From: Ignavibacteria bacterium
Lineage (GTDB): Bacteria; Bacteroidota; Ignavibacteria; Kapaibacteriales; UBA4661
Direction of reading: 5' to 3'
Assembly (NCBI GenBank): GCA_013298375.1
Contig: JAAFHM010000180.1
Coordinates: 1 to 9,034 of the forward strand
DNA length: 9,034 bases
Shown: piece by piece, positions 1 through 6,039 of the stretch
Numbering within the stretch: the stretch's first letter is position 1
How the letters are laid out: the number at the start of each line of letters is the position of its first letter
Program-made: the position numbers and the translations under genes
Notes under the pieces: model-generated
Told to the model about the DNA's origin: nothing
What the model saw: the letters and a program-made list of their open reading frames with translations, nothing else
The model's database searches: none

Positions 1-222
1 AAAAAACTCTTTGGCAAATTCCAGCGTCTTTCGGCAATGCCGACCGGTAACGAACACAGTACGGGACTGGGCTTGAGCATTGTCAAAAAAATGGTCGAAG
101 CGATGAATGGCAACGTCTGGTGCGAATCGGAACTGGGCAACGGGGCAACATTTATCGCCGCATTTCAGGCAGCAAAAGAGGGCGCAGCCTCCAAAGAACC
201 AAGCATTTTGCTGGACGAATAG
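1..222 (+). CDS. Histidine kinase, C-terminal fragment (HATPase_c end), truncated by window start
   Basis: The reading frame is open from base 1, so this is the last 73 codons of a longer gene. The residues that can be seen are the end of a HATPase_c (GHKL) ATP-binding domain: an F-box-like LFGKFQ at residues 3-8, then the G2 glycine box STGLGLSIV at residues 20-28, then the usual helix and final strands (VEAMNG, ELGNGATF). The protein ends in a short polar tail, probably disordered. The segment from the F box to VEAMNG closely matches the same part of the large propeller kinase at 2021-5725 (PTGNE, STGLGLSIV and VEAMNG are shared). It is therefore probably a paralogue and may have the same sensor type, but its sensor and phospho-acceptor domains lie outside the window. 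The stop at 220-222 is followed by 98 bp with no gene before the next kinase on the same strand, so co-transcription is possible but not shown. Confidence 0.93.
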   Translation, partial: KKLFGKFQRLSAMPTGNEHSTGLGLSIVKKMVEAMNGNVWCESELGNGATFIAAFQAAKEGAASKEPSILLDE

Positions 223-320
223 CACAATGATAGCGGAGAATAGTCATTTACTCCAACGCAGTCCTCTTTAATACAGCATCAAACCCGACATTCAAGCACC
301 GTCATCCCCTTCAGCCATCT

Positions 321-1784
321 ATGATGCAACACTTATTGGCGATATTTACTCCCGCGTCCATTGCTCATGACCAATCAAGTTGGGAATATAAACGGACACA
401 AATGTTTATTTGGTCGGTATTTGTCTTTGGGGGGCTTTGTTTGCCGAGTGTACCGATATATTACATTCTTGGTGCAACGGCGATGGGGCATATTTGCTTG
501 GCTGGAGTGCTGGTTTCCGGTGGTATTCTTTGGGTGCTATGGCAGACGCAAAGCCTTCGCCCGGCAGCGTTTTTGCTCATATCCTCCATCATACTTGTTG
601 TGACGCTGCTTATTGCCGTTAGTGGTGGTATTCTCTCACCACTCATAAGCGGGATGTATGCTCCGGCACTCTTCGGACTTCTTTTTGTGTCGCGGAAATT
701 TATGATGCTCATGTTCAGCACCAGTGTTGCGATTGTCTTGGGCTTCGCCGTTTGTTATGAGATGGGGTTTGAATTGCCGCAATTATTTGCAGAATCTCAA
801 AAGGGCATTATTCATACTATCGTTGGTATATCGGTTTTGCTGGGTATTCTTGCTTCAATTTCGTTTGTTGATAAAATTCGTACCGAAGCGATTATTAGTA
901 TTGAGCAGGAGCGCGATTCCGTTCAGGAGAAAGTCCGCATTGCCACACGCACGCTGGAAGAACAGCAAGAAAATATCAGCGCTATCAATCAGCATCTTGC
1001 TCACCAAAACACCGCATTGCAGCAAGCGATTACCGAAGCGGAAGCAGCAAAATTGATGCAATCGGAATTTCTGCGGAATGTCGGACACGAAGTCCGCACA
1101 CCACTATCTATAATTCTCGGCTTTTCGGAAATTCTCTCAGAATATCTTGCGAAGGAAGATGCCCAAGGACAGGGTTTTGTTCGGCAAATCGAAGGCGCGG
1201 GCAAGAATTTGCTGGATATGTTCAATAATATTTTGACACTTTCGAGTTTTGAGTCGGCGGCAGTGGAAGTGGCGTTTGAGCGAACACACGTGCCGACGCT
1301 CCTTTTGGAGCAGCAGCGCAATTTTCGTTCGCAAGCCGAGATAAAAGGGCTATCACTAACGTGTGATTGGCAAGCGGAATGCGATGAATACGTGATGCTG
1401 GATATTATCCATCTCAGACAAGTGCTGAAGTTTCTTCTTTCCAATGCTGTTAAATTTACTGAGCAAGGCAGCATCCATTTGCGTTGTGAGTGTGTGCCTC
1501 AATTGAATGATAGACAGTCAGCAATACGAGTCATCGTGCGAGACACGGGTATTGGTATTCCAGAGGAATATCAAGAAAAACTCTTTACACCATTTTACCA
1601 GCAAGACGGTAGCACTAATCGGCATTACGGCGGGCTGGGGCTGGGATTAGCGATTGCGAAGCGCCTCGTTGACGCGATGGATGCAAAAATATGGTGCGAA
1701 TCGGTGCTTGGGCAAGGCACAACGTTTATTGTGGAACTGCCCACCCATAATCAATCGCCAACAAGCAACGTTCAATCTCAGTGA
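321..1784 (+). CDS. Membrane sensor histidine kinase, six TM segments + HisKA + HATPase_c (487 aa)
   Basis: This is a complete transmembrane histidine kinase that should autophosphorylate on a cytoplasmic histidine and pass the phosphate to an unidentified response regulator. The N-terminus holds about six hydrophobic segments (residues ~28-50, 53-74, 82-102, 107-123, 126-147, 161-183) with very short loops, so sensing is likely within or near the membrane. I do not recognise this membrane module as a named domain. A Gln/Glu-rich coiled coil (~184-250) leads to the HisKA H-box GHEVRTPL with phospho-acceptor His256. HATPase_c shows the N-box SNAVKF (Asn375), the G1 box DTGIGIP (Asp408), the F-box LFTPFYQ and the G2 box GGLGLGLA (437-444). 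All key residues are present and there is no receiver domain. Two adjacent ATG codons (321, 324) begin the frame. No Shine-Dalgarno sequence is evident, as is common in Bacteroidota-like genomes. It is convergent with the kinase at 2021-5725, and a 131-bp element lies between them. Confidence 0.95.
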   Translation: MMQHLLAIFTPASIAHDQSSWEYKRTQMFIWSVFVFGGLCLPSVPIYYILGATAMGHICLAGVLVSGGILWVLWQTQSLRPAAFLLISSIILVVTLLIAVSGGILSPLISGMYAPALFGLLFVSRKFMMLMFSTSVAIVLGFAVCYEMGFELPQLFAESQKGIIHTIVGISVLLGILASISFVDKIRTEAIISIEQERDSVQEKVRIATRTLEEQQENISAINQHLAHQNTALQQAITEAEAAKLMQSEFLRNVGHEVRTPLSIILGFSEILSEYLAKEDAQGQGFVRQIEGAGKNLLDMFNNILTLSSFESAAVEVAFERTHVPTLLLEQQRNFRSQAEIKGLSLTCDWQAECDEYVMLDIIHLRQVLKFLLSNAVKFTEQGSIHLRCECVPQLNDRQSAIRVIVRDTGIGIPEEYQEKLFTPFYQQDGSTNRHYGGLGLGLAIAKRLVDAMDAKIWCESVLGQGTTFIVELPTHNQSPTSNVQSQ

Positions 1785-1834
1785 ATTAGCCACACCTCAA
1801 GGCGGGAGGAGTTGGTAAATCCGGACAGAAACAC

Positions 1835-1843
1835 CTGCACTGC
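1835..1843. repeat. Left copy of 9-bp direct repeat, putative target-site duplication of element copy 1
   Basis: CTGCACTGC lies three bases left of the element's GGGCAATCGC end and recurs exactly at 1980-1988, two bases beyond the right end. If the element is taken to include the TA next to each terminal repeat, the match reads as 9 of 10 bases (CTGCACTGCT versus CTGCACTGCC). A repeat of this length at matching offsets is best explained as a target duplication made on insertion. The exact element boundary is uncertain by one to three bases. Confidence 0.6.
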
Positions 1844-1846
1844 TTA

Positions 1847-1977
1847 GGGCAATCGCATGAAAATTTCAAACCCGCATCAAATCAGCATTCCAATATCATC
1901 AGTGTTTGTCGTTTAACGTGTAGAGACAAGGCAATGCCTTGTCTCTACGGCATAGATTTTTTTTCATGCGATTGCCC
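1847..1977 (+). mobile_element. MITE-like 131-bp element, copy 1
   Basis: The element has perfect 17-bp terminal inverted repeats (GGGCAATCGCATGAAAA, and its complement at the right end), extended by TA on both outer sides. It has no credible coding sequence and carries a central 29-nt palindrome. The reverse complement of 5820-5950 matches it at 128 of 131 positions by eye. I found three substitutions and no indels. Short length, terminal inverted repeats, a second copy and a flanking direct repeat together fit a non-autonomous element moved by a transposase encoded elsewhere. The transposase family cannot be assigned from these ends alone: TA next to the ends would suit an IS630/Tc1-type element, whereas a 9-10-bp duplication would suit IS4-like elements. 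It lies between two convergent kinase genes and interrupts neither. Confidence 0.85.
1920..1964 (+). terminator. 29-nt perfect palindrome followed by a T tract, possible terminator for the upstream kinase
   Basis: Bases 1920-1948 form a hairpin with two perfect 14-bp arms (GTAGAGACAAGGCA and its complement) around a single A. Eight T residues follow at 1957-1964, after an 8-nt spacer. RNA made from the 321-1784 gene would fold here and could terminate, although the spacer is longer than in a canonical intrinsic terminator. The palindrome with GTAGAGAC ends resembles REP-like dispersed hairpins that I recall from cyanobacterial and other genomes; that likeness is from memory and was not searched. 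Its primary identity is as the core of the mobile element, and any terminator role is inferred. Confidence 0.4.
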
Positions 1978-1979
1978 TA

Positions 1980-1988
1980 CTGCACTGC
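1980..1988. repeat. Right copy of 9-bp direct repeat, putative target-site duplication of element copy 1
   Basis: CTGCACTGC here matches 1835-1843 exactly and lies two bases (TA) beyond the right terminal repeat of the element. Joining the flanks at this repeat would restore a simple ~100-bp intergenic region between the two convergent kinase genes. Confidence 0.6.
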
Positions 1989-2020
1989 CGAAGCCCATTT
2001 TTTTCGCCCCCAACCAATCG

Positions 2021-5000
2021 TCATCCATCACTATCGCCATTCTGCGGAAGCAGTACGACAAACTCTGAACCCTCACCAAGACTGCTTTTGCAAGAAATGT
2101 GACCGTTCATTGCTTCAACAAATTCCTTGACAATCGAAAGCCCAAGTCCCGTCGAGGGTTCATTACCCGTTGGGCGCGGCGTGAGGCGGGCAAAACGCCC
2201 AAAAAGTTTTTTCTGGTCGTCGTCACTCAAGCCAGGTCCTTCGTCTCGAATGCTGAAAAGCGCATATTTCCTTGATTCCTGCACGTAGTTTGCTTGTACA
2301 CGTATCCACACATTTGATTGCAGCGGTGAATATTTAATTGCATTAGAGACGATATTTTCTATCACCTGATAGGTTGCTCTTTTGTCGGCAGACAGCATCA
2401 CATCAGGCGTTGAGGATGTATAGTGCAGCGTAATACCTTTTTCTGAGGCGCGTTGGCGATATTCCTCCACAATACCTGCCGTGATGCGGCTTCCGTTCAC
2501 GGTTTCAATGCGAAACTGCAATCGCCCCGCTTCAACGGCTTCAACATTGAGGACATCTCCAATAATAGCATTCATGCGCTCTGCTGAGTTTTTTACCTTG
2601 AGTGCTGTATTCGTTACTTGTTCGCTCGACATCTTCTCAAACGACCGTGCAATCAGTTCTGCGCTCATAACGATACTCGTAAGCGGATTGCGAAGGTCGT
2701 GCGCAACCATGCTCACCAGCTCGTTTTTACGCTGGTTGAGCGATTGCAAGCGAGTATTCATCGTGGCAAGTTGGGCGTTTGCTTCGGCAAGTTCGGCATT
2801 ACTAAGTTCGACATGAACGGTCTGCTCCTGCAAAATGGTGTTCTGCCGCGTAATTTCTTCGCTTGCGGACTGAAGTTCGATATTTGCCGATTCCAATTCA
2901 TGAGTGCGCTGCTGTACAAGCCGCTCCAATTCTCGCTTCTGACGCTCTATGACGCGAATACGCGCTTTGTACGCTCCCCAAACTCCTCCCAAAAGGACTG
3001 CACCAAGACAACTACGAAACCACCACGTTTTCCAAAATGGCGGCGTGATGACAATTTGAAGAAGAATTGGTGCGGCTTCCAAGTCAAATGTGCCATCTTC
3101 CCGTGAGGCTTGTGCATAAAATTGATACGTCCCCGGCTCTAATTCGCTGTACGATGCAAAACGCCGTGAACCGGAGAAAACCCAGTTCTTATCAACTCCC
3201 GCGAGTTTATAGGCATACCGAATTTTGCGAATATTGCTGTACTCTAAAGGTGAAAATTCCAGCGCAAAAGCATTCTTTGTGTATGGCAGACGAAGCTCAC
3301 GGTATTCTTGCAATGCGCTATCCAGTTGGGCAGGAATATCCATCACGAGAAGGTCTGTAAGGCTGATTTTTAGCTGCTCGGCAGCCTCCGCAATGCTATC
3401 GGGGTGAAAAATATTAAACCCACTCACCCCGCCGAACATCATTTCTCCAGCAGCATTCAGAAAATACGCGCCAGAATTGAACTCGTTACTTTGTAAACCG
3501 TCCTCAGCATCAAAATTACGAAACCTTCCCGTAGTCGGCGAAAACCGCGACAAACCATGATTCGTACTGAGCCAAAGATTGCCCTTCGTGTCGGGTAACA
3601 TTCCATAAATAAAATCATTGGCAAGACCATTACGCACCGTGAAGTGTGTTGCCGTACCGCTTTCAGGGTCGAATTTATTCAAACCAAACGTCGTCGAAAC
3701 CCACAGTTTTCCACTATCGGCATCGCAAATGCTTGTAACACTATTGCCGCTCAATGCCGATGAATCCTTGTCGTTCGAGAGAAAATGCCGTATAATCCCA
3801 GTGCGCTCGTCCAAGCAATTCAGCCCACCACCATGCGTCCCTATCCACAACAATCCTTTTTTGTCGCGGTGAAACGAGCGAACTTCATTGACAGAAAGTG
3901 CATTTTGTGAAGAAGCCCCGGATGGAGTAGGATACGTGAGATAATGCCGCACAGCCTGTTGTTGCGAGGGGTTGAAAGGAGTGTTTGCCGAAATTTGTGT
4001 TTGCCAGACCGTGACACCGCCGTTAAAGGGTGCAGTTCCTATGTCGGAACGGTACAGTCCCAGAAAAAGCAGGTTTCGTGCGGTGTCGGGGAATATCACC
4101 CGCACTTGCTCGCTTGCAATGCCATTTTTGTCGGCTGGGTTGTAAAAATAGGTGGTAAACCGCTCCGTTACAGGGTTGAATGACACAACACCGCCACCGT
4201 ATGTGCCTATCCATAAAATGCCATTTGGTGCGCGGTACAAGGCTCTGAGTTGAGAGACAGGAAGCGATGATGGCGCAATATTACTTGCGTTGCGAGGTAT
4301 TGGGGTAGAATTTTGCGAACTGGTATTTTCGTCGGCGCGATACGTCTTCCACGTATTTGTCGGCTTCGACCAATAATTCAAACCACTTTCCGTTGCGATC
4401 CAGTATTCGTGCGGCTTTGAGCCATTTGCAAACGCACGGACACTTGATCCGACGAGAGTTTGTGTAGTCATTTCGTCGCGCCTCATCGCCGTAAATTTCT
4501 GGCGCGACCTGTGCCAAAGCTGCACCCCTGCGACGTTCAACCCAATCCACATCGTTCCTGTGCGGTCGGTATAGAGTGAGCGAATAAGTCCTTCTTGCAA
4601 GCCAAACTCCTGAGAAGACTGCACTGGAATAGCATCCAAGCGGTTGTTAGTGAAAATATACAGTCCATTCGTTGTACCAATCCACATCCGCCCGTGTGCA
4701 TCTTCGCTCAAACACGTAACAGCGTTAGAGCGGAGTTTGGATGCGGGTTCAGCGTAGATGGAAAAAAGTCGAGATGTTTGCGTGGATAATTCATACCGCA
4801 GCACACCGCCCAAATATCGTATCCACAAACAGCCGTTTTTATCGAAACGTAACTCTTGGACACGAGCATTGGTGCGGAGTTCAGGCGGCAAGGCTATTTC
4901 GGGATGATGCTGTGCGAGAACGACATTATTGAGACGGATATTTCCACGAAGTTGCATCAGTCCTTGCACGGTGGCAATCCAGAGAGCATCGCGTGTCGCG

Positions 5001-5725
5001 GTCATGGTAAAAATTTCAACGTCCGGCGAAGTCGAATGTTTCTGAATGAGAATTGGTGAGCGTTGGAGGTCGTTGCAGAAGAATAACCCACGCTTTGTGC
5101 CTATCCATATCGTTCCCGTACTGTCTTGGGCGAGAGAGGACGCGGCTTCGCTGAAGCGCGATTCTAAGCGACGTTCAGCACTTGAATAGCGAAATACCCC
5201 CTTCTCCGTCGCAATCCACAACACACCGCGATTATCTTCTAGCATAGAATTGATGCGGCTTGTAGGCAAGGGCAGGGCGAAAAATGCTTCCTTTGCGCGA
5301 TTGTACAAACACAGCCCGTTATTTGTCTGCACCCACAATTGCCCTGAACGCCCTTCATACAACGCCGCAATCGAATTACCCGCAAGAGCCGTCGTATCAC
5401 CAAGTTTAGCGCGATAGACTCTGAAGGAATACCCGTCGAAACGATTTAAACCATCTTGTGTTCCGAACCACATAAACCCAAAATGGTCTTGAAGGCTTGT
5501 AAACACGCTACTTTGTGACAATCCCTGCTCGACGGAATACCTCTGAAATGCGGCGGGAAAAGGCACGACTCCTTGTGCAAGGGCAGAGGGTGCATAATAA
5601 ACAGACGCTTCCATGCACAGAACGAGTATCCATGCCCCAAACAAGCTCTTTGTGTACGGAGTGCTATAAAAGATACGTTGGCACAAAAGCGTGAAAGCCA
5701 TTGTAAGATGGTGCATTGGCGGCAT
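2021..5725 (-). CDS. Two-propeller (Reg_prop/Y_Y_Y) sensor histidine kinase (~1234 aa)
   Basis: This is a large sensor kinase with an extracytoplasmic ligand-sensing part and a cytoplasmic kinase core. Numbering is from the ATG at 5725. A basic and hydrophobic leader ending SALAQG suggests signal-peptide cleavage near residue 50. Residues ~62-760 contain about 14 Reg_prop blades of the form D..G.LW.GT..GL..F, for example GFMWFGTQDGLNRFDG, GTIWIGTKRGLFF and GLLWIGTHGGGLN. That number fits two seven-bladed propellers. A Y_Y_Y domain (~814-896), one membrane helix (~901-923) and a long coiled coil follow. HisKA has HDLRNPL with His1009. HATPase_c has SNAIKYS (Asn1128), DEGPG (Asp1161) and TGLGLS (~1192-1197). 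The protein stops about 30 residues after the G2 box, so it lacks the receiver and AraC domains of Bacteroides hybrid systems. Other possible starts are TTG 5731, ATG 5716 and ATG 5701. The last would give a shorter, more typical signal peptide; none has a clear ribosome-binding site. The gene is bracketed by inverted copies of the 131-bp element. Confidence 0.95.
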   Translation of the reverse strand: MPPMHHLTMAFTLLCQRIFYSTPYTKSLFGAWILVLCMEASVYYAPSALAQGVVPFPAAFQRYSVEQGLSQSSVFTSLQDHFGFMWFGTQDGLNRFDGYSFRVYRAKLGDTTALAGNSIAALYEGRSGQLWVQTNNGLCLYNRAKEAFFALPLPTSRINSMLEDNRGVLWIATEKGVFRYSSAERRLESRFSEAASSLAQDSTGTIWIGTKRGLFFCNDLQRSPILIQKHSTSPDVEIFTMTATRDALWIATVQGLMQLRGNIRLNNVVLAQHHPEIALPPELRTNARVQELRFDKNGCLWIRYLGGVLRYELSTQTSRLFSIYAEPASKLRSNAVTCLSEDAHGRMWIGTTNGLYIFTNNRLDAIPVQSSQEFGLQEGLIRSLYTDRTGTMWIGLNVAGVQLWHRSRQKFTAMRRDEMTTQTLVGSSVRAFANGSKPHEYWIATESGLNYWSKPTNTWKTYRADENTSSQNSTPIPRNASNIAPSSLPVSQLRALYRAPNGILWIGTYGGGVVSFNPVTERFTTYFYNPADKNGIASEQVRVIFPDTARNLLFLGLYRSDIGTAPFNGGVTVWQTQISANTPFNPSQQQAVRHYLTYPTPSGASSQNALSVNEVRSFHRDKKGLLWIGTHGGGLNCLDERTGIIRHFLSNDKDSSALSGNSVTSICDADSGKLWVSTTFGLNKFDPESGTATHFTVRNGLANDFIYGMLPDTKGNLWLSTNHGLSRFSPTTGRFRNFDAEDGLQSNEFNSGAYFLNAAGEMMFGGVSGFNIFHPDSIAEAAEQLKISLTDLLVMDIPAQLDSALQEYRELRLPYTKNAFALEFSPLEYSNIRKIRYAYKLAGVDKNWVFSGSRRFASYSELEPGTYQFYAQASREDGTFDLEAAPILLQIVITPPFWKTWWFRSCLGAVLLGGVWGAYKARIRVIERQKRELERLVQQRTHELESANIELQSASEEITRQNTILQEQTVHVELSNAELAEANAQLATMNTRLQSLNQRKNELVSMVAHDLRNPLTSIVMSAELIARSFEKMSSEQVTNTALKVKNSAERMNAIIGDVLNVEAVEAGRLQFRIETVNGSRITAGIVEEYRQRASEKGITLHYTSSTPDVMLSADKRATYQVIENIVSNAIKYSPLQSNVWIRVQANYVQESRKYALFSIRDEGPGLSDDDQKKLFGRFARLTPRPTGNEPSTGLGLSIVKEFVEAMNGHISCKSSLGEGSEFVVLLPQNGDSDG

Positions 5726-5740
5726 CAACAAGGTGGAAAT

Positions 5741-5769
5741 GATAAAGAGAGCGTAAGCCTTTAAGTCAA
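5741..5769 (-). promoter_or_regulatory. Candidate promoter for the minus-strand propeller kinase
   Basis: Reading the minus strand, TTGACT (5769-5764) matches five of six bases of a sigma-70 type -35 box. It is followed after 17 bp by TTTATC (5746-5741), a poor -10 box. Transcription would begin about 10 bases before the ATG at 5725, or about 33 before the ATG at 5701, which favours the later start. If the host uses a Bacteroidota-type primary sigma factor this consensus may not apply. The site lies between the gene and element copy 2, so the element does not disrupt it. Confidence 0.25.
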
Positions 5770-5819
5770 GAATCTACGCATTTTTCCGTGTTATTCCAAG
5801 AAGAGAACGAGTAGAATTA

Positions 5820-5950
5820 GGGCAATCGCATGAAAAAAAATCTATGCCGTAGAGACAAGGCATTGACTTGTCTCTACACGTTGAACGACAAACACTGATG
5901 ATATTGGAATGCTGATTTGGTGCGGGTTTGAAATTTTCATGCGATTGCCC
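5820..5950 (-). mobile_element. MITE-like 131-bp element, copy 2 (inverted relative to copy 1)
   Basis: This is the second copy of the element at 1847-1977, in the opposite orientation, with both 17-bp terminal repeats intact. It differs from copy 1 at three positions by eye, one of them in the central palindrome. The left side keeps the TA next to the terminal repeat (5818-5819), but the right side reads CA. The flanks (…GAGTAGAAT and CAGCAAAGG…) share no direct repeat. The insertion footprint seen at copy 1 is therefore missing, which suggests a deletion or recombination after insertion. The right end abuts the last codons of a kinase gene. The element occupies much of the 314-bp region between the divergent propeller kinases. 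Confidence 0.85.
5849..5877. repeat. 29-nt imperfect palindrome in element copy 2
   Basis: These are the same GTAGAGAC…GTCTCTAC arms as in copy 1, but one substitution breaks a base pair (GGCA on the left arm faces TGAC on the right). The hairpin is therefore slightly weaker than the perfect one in copy 1. No gene ends just upstream in either direction, so a terminator role is not suggested here. Confidence 0.75.
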
Positions 5951-5951
5951 C

Positions 5952-5996
5952 AGCAAAGGTGCGACATTTATTGTGAAATTGCCGACAAATCCATAA
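5952..5996 (+). pseudogene. Orphan C-terminal remnant of a histidine kinase
   Basis: The frame starting at 5952 reads SKGATFIVKLPTNP and then stops (TAA at 5994-5996). This is the typical last strand and end of HATPase_c kinases. Compare GQGTTFIVELPTHN at the end of the 321-1784 kinase and GNGATFIAAF in the fragment at 1-222. Upstream, the frame runs into element copy 2 and meets a stop at 5913-5915. The sequence left of the element shows no kinase coding. Only 14 codons survive, so the rest of the gene was lost or moved. The call depends on a short motif, but its match to the neighbouring kinase ends, with a stop at the expected place, makes chance unlikely. It ends 43 bp before the ATG of the next kinase, and may once have been its upstream operon partner. 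Confidence 0.65.
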
Positions 5997-6039
5997 ATTA
6001 TGGGCAGTCCATTATCTCTCGAATTTTGCTTATCATGCT

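Noticed and set aside
1001..1474. 157-codon open frame on the minus strand
   Set aside because: It is antisense to the HisKA/HATPase_c region of the kinase at 321-1784 and is rich in Ser, Cys and Arg as expected of a shadow frame.
1847..1977. CRISPR or other repeat array built on the 131-bp repeat
   Set aside because: There are only two copies, 3.8 kb apart and inverted, with terminal inverted repeats. There is no regular spacing and there are no cas genes.
5726..5731. TTG at 5731 as the start of the minus-strand propeller kinase
   Set aside because: An ATG follows two codons later at 5725, with further ATGs at 5716 and 5701. Nothing in the sequence favours the TTG, and it would sit almost at the candidate transcription start.
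1845..5952. A classical composite transposon made of the two inverted elements and the kinase
   Set aside because: The outer flanks (left of 1845 and right of 5952) share no direct repeat. Copy 1 has its own duplication, and no transposase is encoded between the ends, so a single mobilisation of the whole unit is not supported.
5774..5956. 60-codon open frame on the minus strand reading through element copy 2
   Set aside because: It spans the whole terminal-inverted-repeat element and the palindrome, has no domain and no start signal, and its content follows from the repeat sequence.
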